64,000 nt of DNA from assembly GCF_008806975.1 (NCBI RefSeq), contig NZ_CP031728.1:4877501-4941500 (forward strand). The letters are read 5' to 3'. Position 1 is the stretch's first letter. Each line of letters starts with the position of its first letter. The translations under genes were made by a program, and so were the position numbers. Shown piece by piece: positions 33,343-42,041 of this stretch. The notes beneath the pieces were generated by a model. It saw only the letters and a program-made list of their open reading frames with translations. It was not told the origin of the DNA and ran no database searches. This stretch comes from Cellvibrio sp. KY-GH-1. Its GTDB lineage: Bacteria > Pseudomonadota > Gammaproteobacteria > Pseudomonadales > Cellvibrionaceae.

Positions 33343-34380
33343 ATGAAGTATGGTGCAGCTTTGTCATTGTTGGTTGTTTCGTTGGTGTTATCGGCCTGTG
33401 TGCCGACCTGTGAAAATATGCCGGTTGAATCTTTGCGTAAACCTGAGCCCGCGATTCCAGAGTCTTTTATTCCACAGCGCGCCGATCCTTTTATTCATCG
33501 CACGCCTGATGGCCATTATTATTTTATTGCTACCGCGCCCGAGTTTGATCGAATCGAGTTGCGCACTGCCAATTCATTGCCGGAACTAGCCAACGCTGAG
33601 GCTAAAACAGTTTGGCGCAAACACAGCAGCGGCGCTATGGGCGCTAATATTTGGGCGCCGGAGCTGCATTATTTTGATAATACCTGGTACATCTATTTTG
33701 CGGCGGGCGATGCAGAAAAGCCCTGGCTAATTCGAATGTATGTGCTGGCGAATCGCAATACGGACCCACTGCAAGGCCGGTGGGAAGAGTTAGGGCGAGT
33801 GAATACCGCACGCGATTCCTTTGCGTTGGATGCCACCAGTTTTGCGCATAAAGGTCAGCGGTATCTGGTGTGGGCGCAAAAAGATCCGGAAGAGAAATTA
33901 AACTCGGCGCTTTATCTCGCCAAATTAATTTCGCCTACGCAGGTGGATAAGATTGAAGTGGAAATTTCCCGCCCGGAATTAGACTGGGAAATTCAAGGGT
34001 ATAAGGTCAATGAAGGCGCGGCGGTGATTATCCGCAACAACAAAATCTTTATCAGTTATTCCGCCAGTGCGACCGATCACCGCTACGCGATGGGCTTACT
34101 CTGGGCGGACGCCGATGCAGATTTACTTAATCCAGCTTCCTGGCACAAGCTGCCCCAGCCGGTATTTAGTACTAACGAAACGCTGAATCGCTATGGTCCC
34201 GGCCATAACAGTTTTACCCTGGCGGATGATGGTCAAACTGACATTATGGTATATCATGCGCGCGATTATTTCGCCCTGCAGGGCACCCCGCTGACCGACC
34301 CCAATCGCCATACTTATATTCGCCGCCTGGAATGGACGAGCGAGGGATTTCCGGATTTCGGGCAGGCGAAAACTGACTAG
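33343..34380 (+). CDS. GH43 exo-arabinofuranosidase-like lipoprotein
   Basis: A 345-residue protein. ATG 33343 follows GGGGGA by 5 bases and gives a lipoprotein signal with LSAC (Cys19); an in-frame GTG at 33283 is rejected. GH43 residues: Asp48 in RADPF, Asp163 in LDATS, Glu224 in NEGAA, and GPGHNSF near the end. It is a close relative of the cytoplasmic GH43 at 10943, so the same activity seems to be placed in two compartments. Likely role: releasing terminal arabinose from oligosaccharides in the periplasm or at the membrane. Confidence 0.88.
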   Translation: MKYGAALSLLVVSLVLSACVPTCENMPVESLRKPEPAIPESFIPQRADPFIHRTPDGHYYFIATAPEFDRIELRTANSLPELANAEAKTVWRKHSSGAMGANIWAPELHYFDNTWYIYFAAGDAEKPWLIRMYVLANRNTDPLQGRWEELGRVNTARDSFALDATSFAHKGQRYLVWAQKDPEEKLNSALYLAKLISPTQVDKIEVEISRPELDWEIQGYKVNEGAAVIIRNNKIFISYSASATDHRYAMGLLWADADADLLNPASWHKLPQPVFSTNETLNRYGPGHNSFTLADDGQTDIMVYHARDYFALQGTPLTDPNRHTYIRRLEWTSEGFPDFGQAKTD

Positions 34381-34489
34381 AACAGAATCGCGTAAGACCG
34401 AAACCCTGAGCTAGAATCGCCTGAAATAGAATCGAAAAAAGATCAAACACAATCAACCTAAAACCATTATTTGTGAGAGCAAACAGCCA

Positions 34490-35557
34490 ATGACTTCGGC
34501 AATTACCCAACGTGTATTCGGCACCACGCCCGCAGGCGAAACGGTTACTGAATTTACCCTGACCAATAACAATGGCAGCATCGCCAAAATAATTAATCTT
34601 GGTGGCATCATCACTGAATTGCATGTGCGTGATAAAAACGGTCACTTGGATGATGTGGTATTGGGTTTCGACTCGCTTGAACCCTATTTGGACCTTGGCC
34701 CTTATTTTGGGGCGCTAATTGGTCGCGTAGGTAATCGCATCGCTAACGCCACCTTCATGTTGGACGGCGAGCGTTATTCGCTAACTGCAAACAATGGCAG
34801 TAATAATTTGCACGGCGGCCCTGTTGGTTTCGATAAAAAAGTCTGGGCTGCTGAAACTTTTGAAAATGCTCAGGGCCCAGGCCTGGTTTTGAAATTACTG
34901 AGCGAAGATGGTGACCAGGGTTTTCCAGGTAATTTAAATGTCGCTGTGACTTATCAATTCACCCACGATGATGCAATAGTCGTGGATTATTTTGCTACTA
35001 CCGATAAAGCCACTCCGGTAAATCTAACCCAGCACAGCTATTTCAATCTCGCTGGAATTACTAAGGGTGGCGATATTCTCAGTCACCAAATGCAAATCTT
35101 TGCTGATCATATTAACGCGGTAAACGATGCCCAAATCCCCGTGGGTGAGCCTATGCCGGTTGCTGACACGCCATTTGATTTTCGCTCGCCACAATTAATC
35201 GGCAGCCGTATTAATGCTGCGCACGAACAAATCAAAAACGGTTTTGGCTACGACCACAACTTCCTAATCAATCAAACTAACTATAAAGAGCTGACGCTGG
35301 CGGCGCGCGTTGAAGAAGCAAGGTCGGGCCGAGTCTTGGAAGTGTTCACCGAAGAACCCGGTGTACAATTTTATTCCGGTAACTTTTTAGATGGCAGCTT
35401 AACCGGCAAAGGTGTTACCTACCAAAAACGCACCGGTTTTTGTTTGGAGCCGCAACACGCCCCTGATTCAATTAATCAACCGCAGTTTCCGTCGATTGTG
35501 CTACGGCCGGGTGAGGAATATAAAACGCGGACTATTTTTAAATTATCTGTAAGGTAG
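34490..35557 (+). CDS. galM: Aldose 1-epimerase (mutarotase) GalM
   Basis: A 355-residue beta-sandwich aldose epimerase without a signal peptide, interconverting alpha and beta anomers of aldoses. Family motifs: GPYFGALIGRVGNRIANA, NLHGGPVGFDK, NLTQHSYFNLAG with the catalytic His, VADTPFDFRSP, GYDHNFLIN, and EPGVQFYSGNFLDG with the catalytic Glu. In this locus it would speed anomer interconversion of arabinose released by inverting GH43 enzymes so that AraA gets its preferred anomer. A strong terminator follows. Confidence 0.93.
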   Translation: MTSAITQRVFGTTPAGETVTEFTLTNNNGSIAKIINLGGIITELHVRDKNGHLDDVVLGFDSLEPYLDLGPYFGALIGRVGNRIANATFMLDGERYSLTANNGSNNLHGGPVGFDKKVWAAETFENAQGPGLVLKLLSEDGDQGFPGNLNVAVTYQFTHDDAIVVDYFATTDKATPVNLTQHSYFNLAGITKGGDILSHQMQIFADHINAVNDAQIPVGEPMPVADTPFDFRSPQLIGSRINAAHEQIKNGFGYDHNFLINQTNYKELTLAARVEEARSGRVLEVFTEEPGVQFYSGNFLDGSLTGKGVTYQKRTGFCLEPQHAPDSINQPQFPSIVLRPGEEYKTRTIFKLSVR

Positions 35558-35580
35558 TATTTGATATTTGTTCCAATAAA

Positions 35581-35608
35581 AAGCCCTGCTCACGCGCAGG
35601 GCTTTTTT
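35581..35608 (+). terminator. Rho-independent terminator
   Basis: Stem AAGCCCTGC (35581-35589) / GCAGGGCTT (35596-35604) with six T. Its 3' edge touches the end of the convergent PIN toxin gene; the A-run on the other side could make it work for both. Confidence 0.92.
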
Positions 35609-35993
35609 AGTTGATTTCAACCAAGTCAACAAGTTCGGAATATTTCAAAATTTGCTCATCCGCCGTTAATAATCGCAACGGCTCACAAAGGGTTTGAGCA
35701 ACTAGCATTCGGTCAAAGGGGTCGCGATGAATATCCGGTAATCGTGCAGCCTGCTTTGAATGTTTGGCGGTTATAGGTAATTCGGTAAACCCGTTTGCCT
35801 GAATGCCTTCGATTAAATCGTCTATATCAGCTTCAAGTTTTCCTGCAGTAATTTTAATTCCCGCTTCCCATATGGAGGCGCTGCTGATGTATGCCTCAGT
35901 GGCGGTAGCGATGGTTTGTTTTGCTGCTTGGGAAAGTCTTGGGCTGTCCGTTAGCCACCATAAGTAAATATGGGTATCCAATAAAATACGCAT
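35607..35993 (-). CDS. VapC-like PIN-domain toxin
   Basis: A 128-residue PIN-domain ribonuclease. Acidic active-site residues are visible: Asp6 in LLDTH, Glu43 in IWEAGIK, Asp94 in DPFDRM. Homologues cleave tRNA or other RNA and are neutralised by a linked antitoxin. A TTG at 35996 is in frame, but ATG 35993 is preferred because it overlaps the antitoxin stop by one base (TGATG), the usual coupling in these pairs. Confidence 0.9.
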   Translation of the reverse strand: MRILLDTHIYLWWLTDSPRLSQAAKQTIATATEAYISSASIWEAGIKITAGKLEADIDDLIEGIQANGFTELPITAKHSKQAARLPDIHRDPFDRMLVAQTLCEPLRLLTADEQILKYSELVDLVEIN

Positions 35994-36229
35994 CAATTTC
36001 CCTCGAAGGCGTTGAGAATCTCGTCAGGTAATGGTGCATCAAAATCATCGGCGATTTTAATTTTTCCCTTCAACGAGCCGGGTGTACGTACGGCGGGTGT
36101 TGACTCAATGGCAACTAGTTCGACTACCGGTTTTCCTGCTTTGGCAATAATGACTCTCTCACCTTGAGTGACAGCCTCGATTAATTTGGAGAAGTGAGTT
36201 TTGGCGTCGTGAATGTTGACGGTTTGCAT
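35993..36229 (-). CDS. Phd/YefM-family antitoxin
   Basis: A 78-residue antitoxin: N-terminal NIHDAKTHFSKLIEAVTQGERVIIAKAGKPVVELV is the Phd/YefM DNA-binding fold, and the acidic C-terminus (PLPDEILNAFEGN) would wrap the toxin. It precedes and overlaps the PIN toxin gene. It probably represses its own promoter in the 36230-36370 interval. This pair is a self-contained module inserted between galM and the next GH43. Confidence 0.9.
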   Translation of the reverse strand: MQTVNIHDAKTHFSKLIEAVTQGERVIIAKAGKPVVELVAIESTPAVRTPGSLKGKIKIADDFDAPLPDEILNAFEGN

Positions 36230-36374
36230 ACCTGGGTGCTCATTGTTTGAACTGATGGACTAATGTTAGTCCAGTTACAATGCTAACCGCAATCAATATC
36301 CAGAGAATCTCTGCTGGATCAATGTAGAGACCCTTTCCCGCCTTGGCATTCCAGCCCTTTCTGGGTAAACTCTA

Positions 36375-36398
36375 ATTGTCTTATAATATTAAGACAAT
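36375..36398. promoter_or_regulatory. Operator-like site embedded in a perfect 9+9 inverted repeat
   Basis: TTGT-CTT-ATAA (36376-36386) matches the local operator at ten of eleven. It also forms part of a longer perfect inverted repeat ATTGTCTTA (36375-36383) / TAAGACAAT (36390-36398) with a TAATAT centre that contains a -10-like TATAAT. It is 41 bp upstream of the GH43 start. Confidence 0.6.
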
Positions 36399-36438
36399 AA
36401 TAATCAACCCCTGCTAACAATAATGAACAGGTACCACT

Positions 36439-37803
36439 ATGTATAAGCATTTACTGGCCGGTATTGGCCTTTTGCTCTGCAGTTTTACCGCCTCGGCGAT
36501 TACCCTTTCCGGCCTTATCAACTCCCATGACCCTGGCACTATTACCAAAGATGGCAGCACCTATTTCCATTTCACCACTGGAACCGGGATCTGGTATTCA
36601 ACGTCTACCAACCTGACCACTTGGACTGGTGGACCAAGCCCGGTGTTTACCACTTACCCTTCGTGGATTGCTAATAAAATTTCCGGCTTCAGCGGCTCTT
36701 TTTGGGCACCAGATGTCATTCATATGAATGGCTATTTCTATCTTTATTACTCGGTATCCACGTTCGGTACTTCGGTATCGGCAATTGGTGTAGCGCGATC
36801 GGTATCGCTCACTTCGCCCAGTTGGGAGGATTTGGGGATTGTGGTGGAGTCGTTTGGTGGCAGTGCGGAAATTAATGCAATAGATCCGGCGCTGTATCGC
36901 GATCATGACGGCAAAGTTTATATGAGCTACGGTTCCTTTTTTGGCGGAATCGGTATGGCGGAGATCAATCAATCCACCGGCAAATTAAATGGCAGTGTGA
37001 CCAAAGTTTACGGCGGTAATCACGCGGATATTGAAGCGCCTTATATCGCACGCAATGGCGATTACTATTATTTGTTTATCAATCGCGGTGCCTGCTGTAA
37101 AGGTTCGAGCAGTACCTATTACGTGCAGGTTGCACGGTCAACATCGATTTATGGCCCCTACACTGATGTGCGCACCCTATTGCCCAACACCGACGGGAAA
37201 TACAAAGGCCCCGGTCATATTGGTGTATTGAAACAAGACGGCTGTAATTACGTCTCTACCCACTATTACGATTTAAATGATAGCGGCAATGCCAAACTCG
37301 ATATTTTAAAAATGACTTACAGTGATGGCTGGCCGACATTAACACGCAGTTTCTCGGTGGCAAGTTGTGGCGGTGTGAGTGATGGCTTGTATCGCATTAC
37401 CGCGCGCCACAGCGGTAAAGATTTAATGCCCGCCGCAAAATCCAGCGCGAATGGTGCTCTGATCCAGCAAGAAACCTGGAACTCCTATCGCGCGCAGCAG
37501 TGGTATGTCATTAATCAGGGCACTGGCTATTACAGTTTGATTAACGCAGCGAGCTTGAAAAGTCTGGATGTGTATAACAACTCCACTGCTGCAGGAGCAA
37601 ATATAGCGCAGTGGGATTACTGGGGCGGAGCAGGGCAGAAGTGGAGCCTTACCAGTAGTAGTGGCTATTACACCGTTAAATCGCAATTGAGTAATTTGCC
37701 GGTGGATATTTTAAATTTGAGCACGGCTAATGGTGCGCAAGCTATCCAATGGACTGCTACGGGCGCCACTAATCAGCAGTTTAGTTTGACGCGTTTGAAA
37801 TAA
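36439..37803 (+). CDS. Secreted GH43 arabinanase-like enzyme with ricin-type (CBM13-like) domain
   Basis: A 454-residue protein: signal peptide (cleavage ASA-I, residue 20), GH43 about 22-315 with Asp31 in SHDPG, Asp149 in NAIDPA, Glu199 in DIEAPY, and GACCKGSSSTYY like the Arb43A cysteine loop. A C-terminal beta-trefoil (about 315-454) carries repeated LDVYNNSTAAGANIAQWD and LSTANGAQAIQW units. The catalytic domain is closer to Arb43A than to the LamG arabinanases. An operator with inverted repeat lies upstream. Confidence 0.9.
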   Translation: MYKHLLAGIGLLLCSFTASAITLSGLINSHDPGTITKDGSTYFHFTTGTGIWYSTSTNLTTWTGGPSPVFTTYPSWIANKISGFSGSFWAPDVIHMNGYFYLYYSVSTFGTSVSAIGVARSVSLTSPSWEDLGIVVESFGGSAEINAIDPALYRDHDGKVYMSYGSFFGGIGMAEINQSTGKLNGSVTKVYGGNHADIEAPYIARNGDYYYLFINRGACCKGSSSTYYVQVARSTSIYGPYTDVRTLLPNTDGKYKGPGHIGVLKQDGCNYVSTHYYDLNDSGNAKLDILKMTYSDGWPTLTRSFSVASCGGVSDGLYRITARHSGKDLMPAAKSSANGALIQQETWNSYRAQQWYVINQGTGYYSLINAASLKSLDVYNNSTAAGANIAQWDYWGGAGQKWSLTSSSGYYTVKSQLSNLPVDILNLSTANGAQAIQWTATGATNQQFSLTRLK

Positions 37804-37807
37804 AAAA

Positions 37808-37901
37808 TGTAGGTTGGAAAAGCACAGCGCCTTCCGACATTAATCAGTGTTTTTGTACAAAATTAAATGTCGGAAGGAACCTTGGTATTTTCCAACCTAC
37901 A
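37808..37901. repeat. TGTAGGTTG-bounded nested inverted repeat
   Basis: Perfect 14-base outer arms (37808-37821 and 37888-37901, TGTAGGTTGGAAAA type) and perfect 10-base inner arms CTTCCGACAT (37831-37840) / ATGTCGGAAG (37867-37876). Same nested design as at 10757-10909, with different inner sequence. It lies 4 bases after a GH43 stop. Confidence 0.82.
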
Positions 37902-37930
37902 AAAAAATTAAACTCACGATGAGATTTTTT

Positions 37931-39871
37931 ATGAAAAAAATTGCCAGTGTTTTGTTCATCATGTTGTGTGTTGGATGTAGTCAACAGAAACTACCAGAAA
38001 CCCTCTCCAGCCCCGACAAACAAATATCCGTGAAAGTGTTCATCACTGAACAAAATACTCTGGCCTACAGTGTTGATCGTGCTGCGCAAACTGTCATCCT
38101 GGCGTCGCCCTTAGGTCTGCAACTGGCCGATGCTGATTTTACCCAACAGGTAAAAATCGATACGCAATCGGCTGTTGCCAAGGTGACAGATACCTACAAA
38201 ATGCGTGTCGGCAAGAAAAGTGAAATTCGCTATACCGCCAATGAGCAGGTTTTTTTTATCACTAATGCTCGTCAGCAAAAACTAGCACTCACTTTTCGTG
38301 TTTCCAATGATGGCGTTGCGTTTCGTTATTTAGTAAATGATTCGGCAGTTGCCAATAAACAATTTATTAAGGACGTGACCGGCTTTCGCGTAGCACCTAG
38401 GGCTAGGGCATGGCTGCAGCCCATGGCGGTGGCGCAAACCGGCTGGAGCAACACCAATCCCTCCTATGAAGAACATTATCAAATCAATGTGCCTGTGGGT
38501 ACGGAATCCACTTTGAAACAGGGTTGGGTTTTTCCGGCGCTGTTTAACTCGGGAGATAACTGGCTGGTTATTTCTGAAACGGGAATGGATGGCTCCTGGC
38601 ATGGCTCGCATTTGCAGTTAGGTGCTGGCACCGGTGAGTATGTTTTGGCCCAGCCGCAAGCGCCTGAAGTATTTATTGACGAAGCGGGTAAGAAGGGCGC
38701 TCTGCTTGCCAGCGCAAAAAAGACATTGGTATCGCCCTGGCGAATTGTTGCGGTAGGTTCGCTTGCACAGGTTATGGAATCTACTCTGGGAACTGACCTG
38801 GCTGCACCCGCCATTAACGTTGAAAATGGTTTCATTAAACCAGGCCATAGTTCCTGGAGCTGGGCAATTTTAAAAGATGATTTCACCACCTTTGATGTGC
38901 AGAAAAAATTTATCGATTACGCGGCGGATATGCATTGGGATTACACGCTAATCGATGCCGATTGGGATAAAAAAATCGGTTATGAAAAATTAAAGGAGCT
39001 GGTGGATTATGCGGCGAAGAGAAATGTCGGCATTCTGGTTTGGTATAACTCGTCTGGCGACTGGAATCAAACGCCCTATAGCCCCAAGAGTAAATTAATT
39101 ACCCGAAAATTGCGCGCTGCAGAATTTTCTCGTTTGCAAGCAATAGGAGTTAAGGGAGTGAAAATTGATTTCTTTGGCGGCGATGGACAATCTTTTATGC
39201 AGTATTACATCGATATTTTAACCGATGCTGCCGCACATCAGTTGCTGGTGAACTTTCACGGCGCAACGCTGCCACGCGGTTGGCAGCGTACCTATCCCAA
39301 TTTAATGACGATGGAGTCCATCAAAGGTTTTGAATTCACAACCTTCTCCCAAGCGGATCAAGACCCGGTTGCACAGCATGTAGCAACCGCGCTCTTTACG
39401 CGCAATATCTTTGACCCTATGGATTTTACGCCTATGGTGTTTGGCGATATTCCCAACATCAAACGTGTGACTGAAAACTCTTTTGAATTGGCGGAATCGG
39501 TGTTGATGATTTCCGGCGTTCAGCATTTTGCGGAAATTCCCGAAGGTATGGCGACTGCACCGGATTATGTGAAAGCTTTTCTGCGTGAATTGCCGCGTGA
39601 ATGGGATGATGTGAAATTCGTTGATGGATATCCGGGAAAATATGCCGTGCTTGCACGCAAAGCAGGTGATGTATGGTATATCGCGTGTATTAATGCAGAA
39701 CAAGAAGTGAAGAATTTGACGCTGGACGTAAGTTTTGTTGGGGATAAAAAAGGCTATGTAATTACCAGCGGAGAAAACCAACGCAGTTTTGTGCAGCGGG
39801 AAATTAATAGCAAAACGCCTGCGGCGATTAGCCTGCGACCCAATGCCGGGTTTGTTATGGTGTTGAAATAA
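37931..39871 (+). CDS. GH97 lipoprotein, retaining type (alpha-galactosidase or beta-L-arabinopyranosidase)
   Basis: A 646-residue lipoprotein (CVGC, Cys16). Start 37931 is preferred (GAG 7 bases upstream); ATG 37919 is also possible. GH97 has an N-terminal beta-sandwich (about 20-290), a central TIM barrel (about 300-545) and a C-terminal sheet. Asp413 in VKIDFF aligns with the nucleophile Asp of retaining GH97 enzymes, and Glu462 in TMESIKG is the likely acid/base, unlike inverting SusB-type alpha-glucosidases that use Glu residues. Known retaining members include alpha-galactosidases and Bacteroides beta-L-arabinopyranosidases. The arabinan context favours arabinopyranose caps; this is inference. 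It is 32 bases from the next gene. Confidence 0.85.
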   Translation: MKKIASVLFIMLCVGCSQQKLPETLSSPDKQISVKVFITEQNTLAYSVDRAAQTVILASPLGLQLADADFTQQVKIDTQSAVAKVTDTYKMRVGKKSEIRYTANEQVFFITNARQQKLALTFRVSNDGVAFRYLVNDSAVANKQFIKDVTGFRVAPRARAWLQPMAVAQTGWSNTNPSYEEHYQINVPVGTESTLKQGWVFPALFNSGDNWLVISETGMDGSWHGSHLQLGAGTGEYVLAQPQAPEVFIDEAGKKGALLASAKKTLVSPWRIVAVGSLAQVMESTLGTDLAAPAINVENGFIKPGHSSWSWAILKDDFTTFDVQKKFIDYAADMHWDYTLIDADWDKKIGYEKLKELVDYAAKRNVGILVWYNSSGDWNQTPYSPKSKLITRKLRAAEFSRLQAIGVKGVKIDFFGGDGQSFMQYYIDILTDAAAHQLLVNFHGATLPRGWQRTYPNLMTMESIKGFEFTTFSQADQDPVAQHVATALFTRNIFDPMDFTPMVFGDIPNIKRVTENSFELAESVLMISGVQHFAEIPEGMATAPDYVKAFLRELPREWDDVKFVDGYPGKYAVLARKAGDVWYIACINAEQEVKNLTLDVSFVGDKKGYVITSGENQRSFVQREINSKTPAAISLRPNAGFVMVLK

Positions 39872-39903
39872 AAGTAGATGTAACCAGTGAGAGAGAAAAC
39901 ACA

Positions 39904-41847
39904 ATGAAGAAATTTTTAACGAGTCTTTTATTGCCGATCTTCTTGTTAAGTTGTGCAACAAAAGATTCTGATAAGACGAGTGCGGCTACTAACGCACCAC
40001 CAACCCAGACGAATGCCAACAGCTTTACCAACCCCATCTACCCTAACGGCGCTGATCCCTGGTTGGAATATTTTGCGGGTAATTATTATTTAACTACCAC
40101 TACCTGGACTTCCCAGTTGGTGATGCGCAAATCGCCAACGCTTGCCGGCTTGGCAACGGCGACGCCAATTCATATCTGGTCGGAAAGTGAATTGGAGCGT
40201 TGCTGTAATTTCTGGGCATTTGAATTTCATCGCTTGAAAACGGAAAAGGGCTATCGCTGGTATGTAATGTACACCTCCGGCATTGCTGAAAATTATGATC
40301 ACCAGCATTTGAGTGTCATCGAAAGTCAGGGTGACGATCCACTTGGCCCTTACACTTATAAGGGCTCGCCTATGCCGGATTCCTGGAATATTGACGGCAA
40401 TTATCTGGAGCACAACGGGCAGCTTTATTTATTGTGGTCTGAATGGATGAAGGACGAACAATCTATTTTTATCGCCAAAATGATAAATCCCTGGACGATT
40501 ACCGGTGAGAAAGTATTAATTTCCAAGCCTGAATACGCCTGGGAAAAATCCGGTATGAAAGTGAATGAAGGTCCGGAAATTTTAAAACACAATGGCCGCA
40601 CCTTTATGATTTACTCGGCGAGTTTTTGTAATACGCCGGATTATAAATTAGGCCTCATCGAATTAACGGGTGATCCATTAAAACCTGAGTCATGGAAAAA
40701 ATTCGCTGAGCCGGTGTTTAGCAAGGCCAATGGTGTTTATGGCCCCGGTCACAATGGCTTTTTTAAATCGCCAGACGGTAAAGAAGATTGGTTAATTTAC
40801 CATGGCAACGCGAGCGAAAAAGAAGGATGCAGTTCAACCCGTTCTTTACGTGCGCAGAAATTTACCTGGAATACGGATGGTACACCGAATTTCGGCGAGC
40901 CGGTCGAAGCCGGCAAACCGATAGCTTCCCCGGCTGGTGAAAATGGCCCCTTGGTTACCCAGGTGCAGGGCGCGCAGGTGCAGTTGGTAAACAAAGCCAA
41001 TCACCAGTGTATTGCCTTTGATACGGATGGAATAATTGCCTCTGCAGATTGCAATAATGAATCGGCGAGCAACTGGGTACTGGATTACACCACCAACGGT
41101 AATTATCGGTTGGTGAATAAGGATGGAAAATTTTTAGCTCAAGGCGATGGTCATCAACGTGGAGCTAACAACAGCCATGGGCAGTGCTCGGTTGGGCAGG
41201 CCGATGAGTTAACTATTGCCCCCTGGCAAAACCAGCTCTGCCAGCAATGGCAATTGGTTCCACATGAACAGGGTTGGGTAAGTTTGGTCAACGCGCAAAC
41301 CAAACAACCTATTCAATTCGCTAATTGCTCGGAGCCTGCTCCGGTAGCTGGGAAAAAATCAGTAGAGGATGTGCCGCAATTTATCGCACAAAAGCCCGCG
41401 TGCAGTTTATGGCGAGTCCAACCCCTGCAAGAAGTTGCGATCACCAGTGTGCAAAGCGGGAAGGCGATTAGTGTTGCGGGCGCTACCAAATCGGGCGCTA
41501 ATATCGAACAGGATGAGTGGAAAAATATCGCTAATCAACGCTGGATCTTTGTGCACACGGAACAGGGGTTTTATTACCTTCAGTCGGTAGCGAACGATAA
41601 ACTCTGTATGAGTGTGGTGAATACTTCCATCGTGCCTGGCGCTAACATTGAGCTGGCCGCTTGCGGTGATAAGCACGCGCAATGGCAGGTTGATTTTCTT
41701 GTCGATGGGACTGTGAAACTTGTTAATCGTAAAAGTAATCTGGTTGTTGACCTGGCCCATTGTGGAGTCGCTAACCACACCAATATAGCGCAGGGCCAAT
41801 GGCTGAATTCCAATTGCCAACGCTTTCAGATTAAGCCTATTCAATAG
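39904..41847 (+). CDS. GH43 lipoprotein with C-terminal ricin-type (CBM13-like) repeats
   Basis: A 647-residue lipoprotein (LLSC, Cys17). GH43 about 40-340: Asp51 in GADPW, Asp164 in NIDGNY, Glu222 in NEGPE, plus GPGHNGFF. The middle-Asp context is IDG rather than IDP/LDA, typical of a GH43 branch containing alpha-L-arabinofuranosidases. The remaining 300 residues hold two ricin-type beta-trefoil-like segments with repeated QW motifs (CQQWQL, NQRWIF, HAQWQV, CQRFQI). It probably shares a transcript with the GH97 gene and may trim side-chain arabinose while held near the membrane. Confidence 0.87.
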   Translation: MKKFLTSLLLPIFLLSCATKDSDKTSAATNAPPTQTNANSFTNPIYPNGADPWLEYFAGNYYLTTTTWTSQLVMRKSPTLAGLATATPIHIWSESELERCCNFWAFEFHRLKTEKGYRWYVMYTSGIAENYDHQHLSVIESQGDDPLGPYTYKGSPMPDSWNIDGNYLEHNGQLYLLWSEWMKDEQSIFIAKMINPWTITGEKVLISKPEYAWEKSGMKVNEGPEILKHNGRTFMIYSASFCNTPDYKLGLIELTGDPLKPESWKKFAEPVFSKANGVYGPGHNGFFKSPDGKEDWLIYHGNASEKEGCSSTRSLRAQKFTWNTDGTPNFGEPVEAGKPIASPAGENGPLVTQVQGAQVQLVNKANHQCIAFDTDGIIASADCNNESASNWVLDYTTNGNYRLVNKDGKFLAQGDGHQRGANNSHGQCSVGQADELTIAPWQNQLCQQWQLVPHEQGWVSLVNAQTKQPIQFANCSEPAPVAGKKSVEDVPQFIAQKPACSLWRVQPLQEVAITSVQSGKAISVAGATKSGANIEQDEWKNIANQRWIFVHTEQGFYYLQSVANDKLCMSVVNTSIVPGANIELAACGDKHAQWQVDFLVDGTVKLVNRKSNLVVDLAHCGVANHTNIAQGQWLNSNCQRFQIKPIQ

Positions 41848-41905
41848 GCGTTAATCAACTATCGGTTTAATTCAGCGGCGCTTGTGAAATTTTCACCAGC
41901 TTCAT

Positions 41906-41921
41906 CCCCCCAATTGGGGGG
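41906..41921. repeat. Perfect GC-rich palindrome
   Basis: CCCCCCAATTGGGGGG, 16 bases fully palindromic, in the 194-base gap after the GH43 lipoprotein. It could form a short hairpin or be a protein-binding site. No T-run follows. Confidence 0.6.
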
Positions 41922-42041
41922 TGAGGCAGCTTGTCTGCGTGATTAGCATAATCATTGGTCCGAAATGCTTTGTGCTTGACGAGAGGCTATTCGGTGACAG
42001 TTGATCACGATATGAATCCAGGATGATTTAAGGAGACTGCT

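Noticed and set aside
41906..41921. CCCCCCAATTGGGGGG as a rho-independent terminator
   Set aside because: The loop would be only AATT and no T-run follows; kept only as a palindrome.
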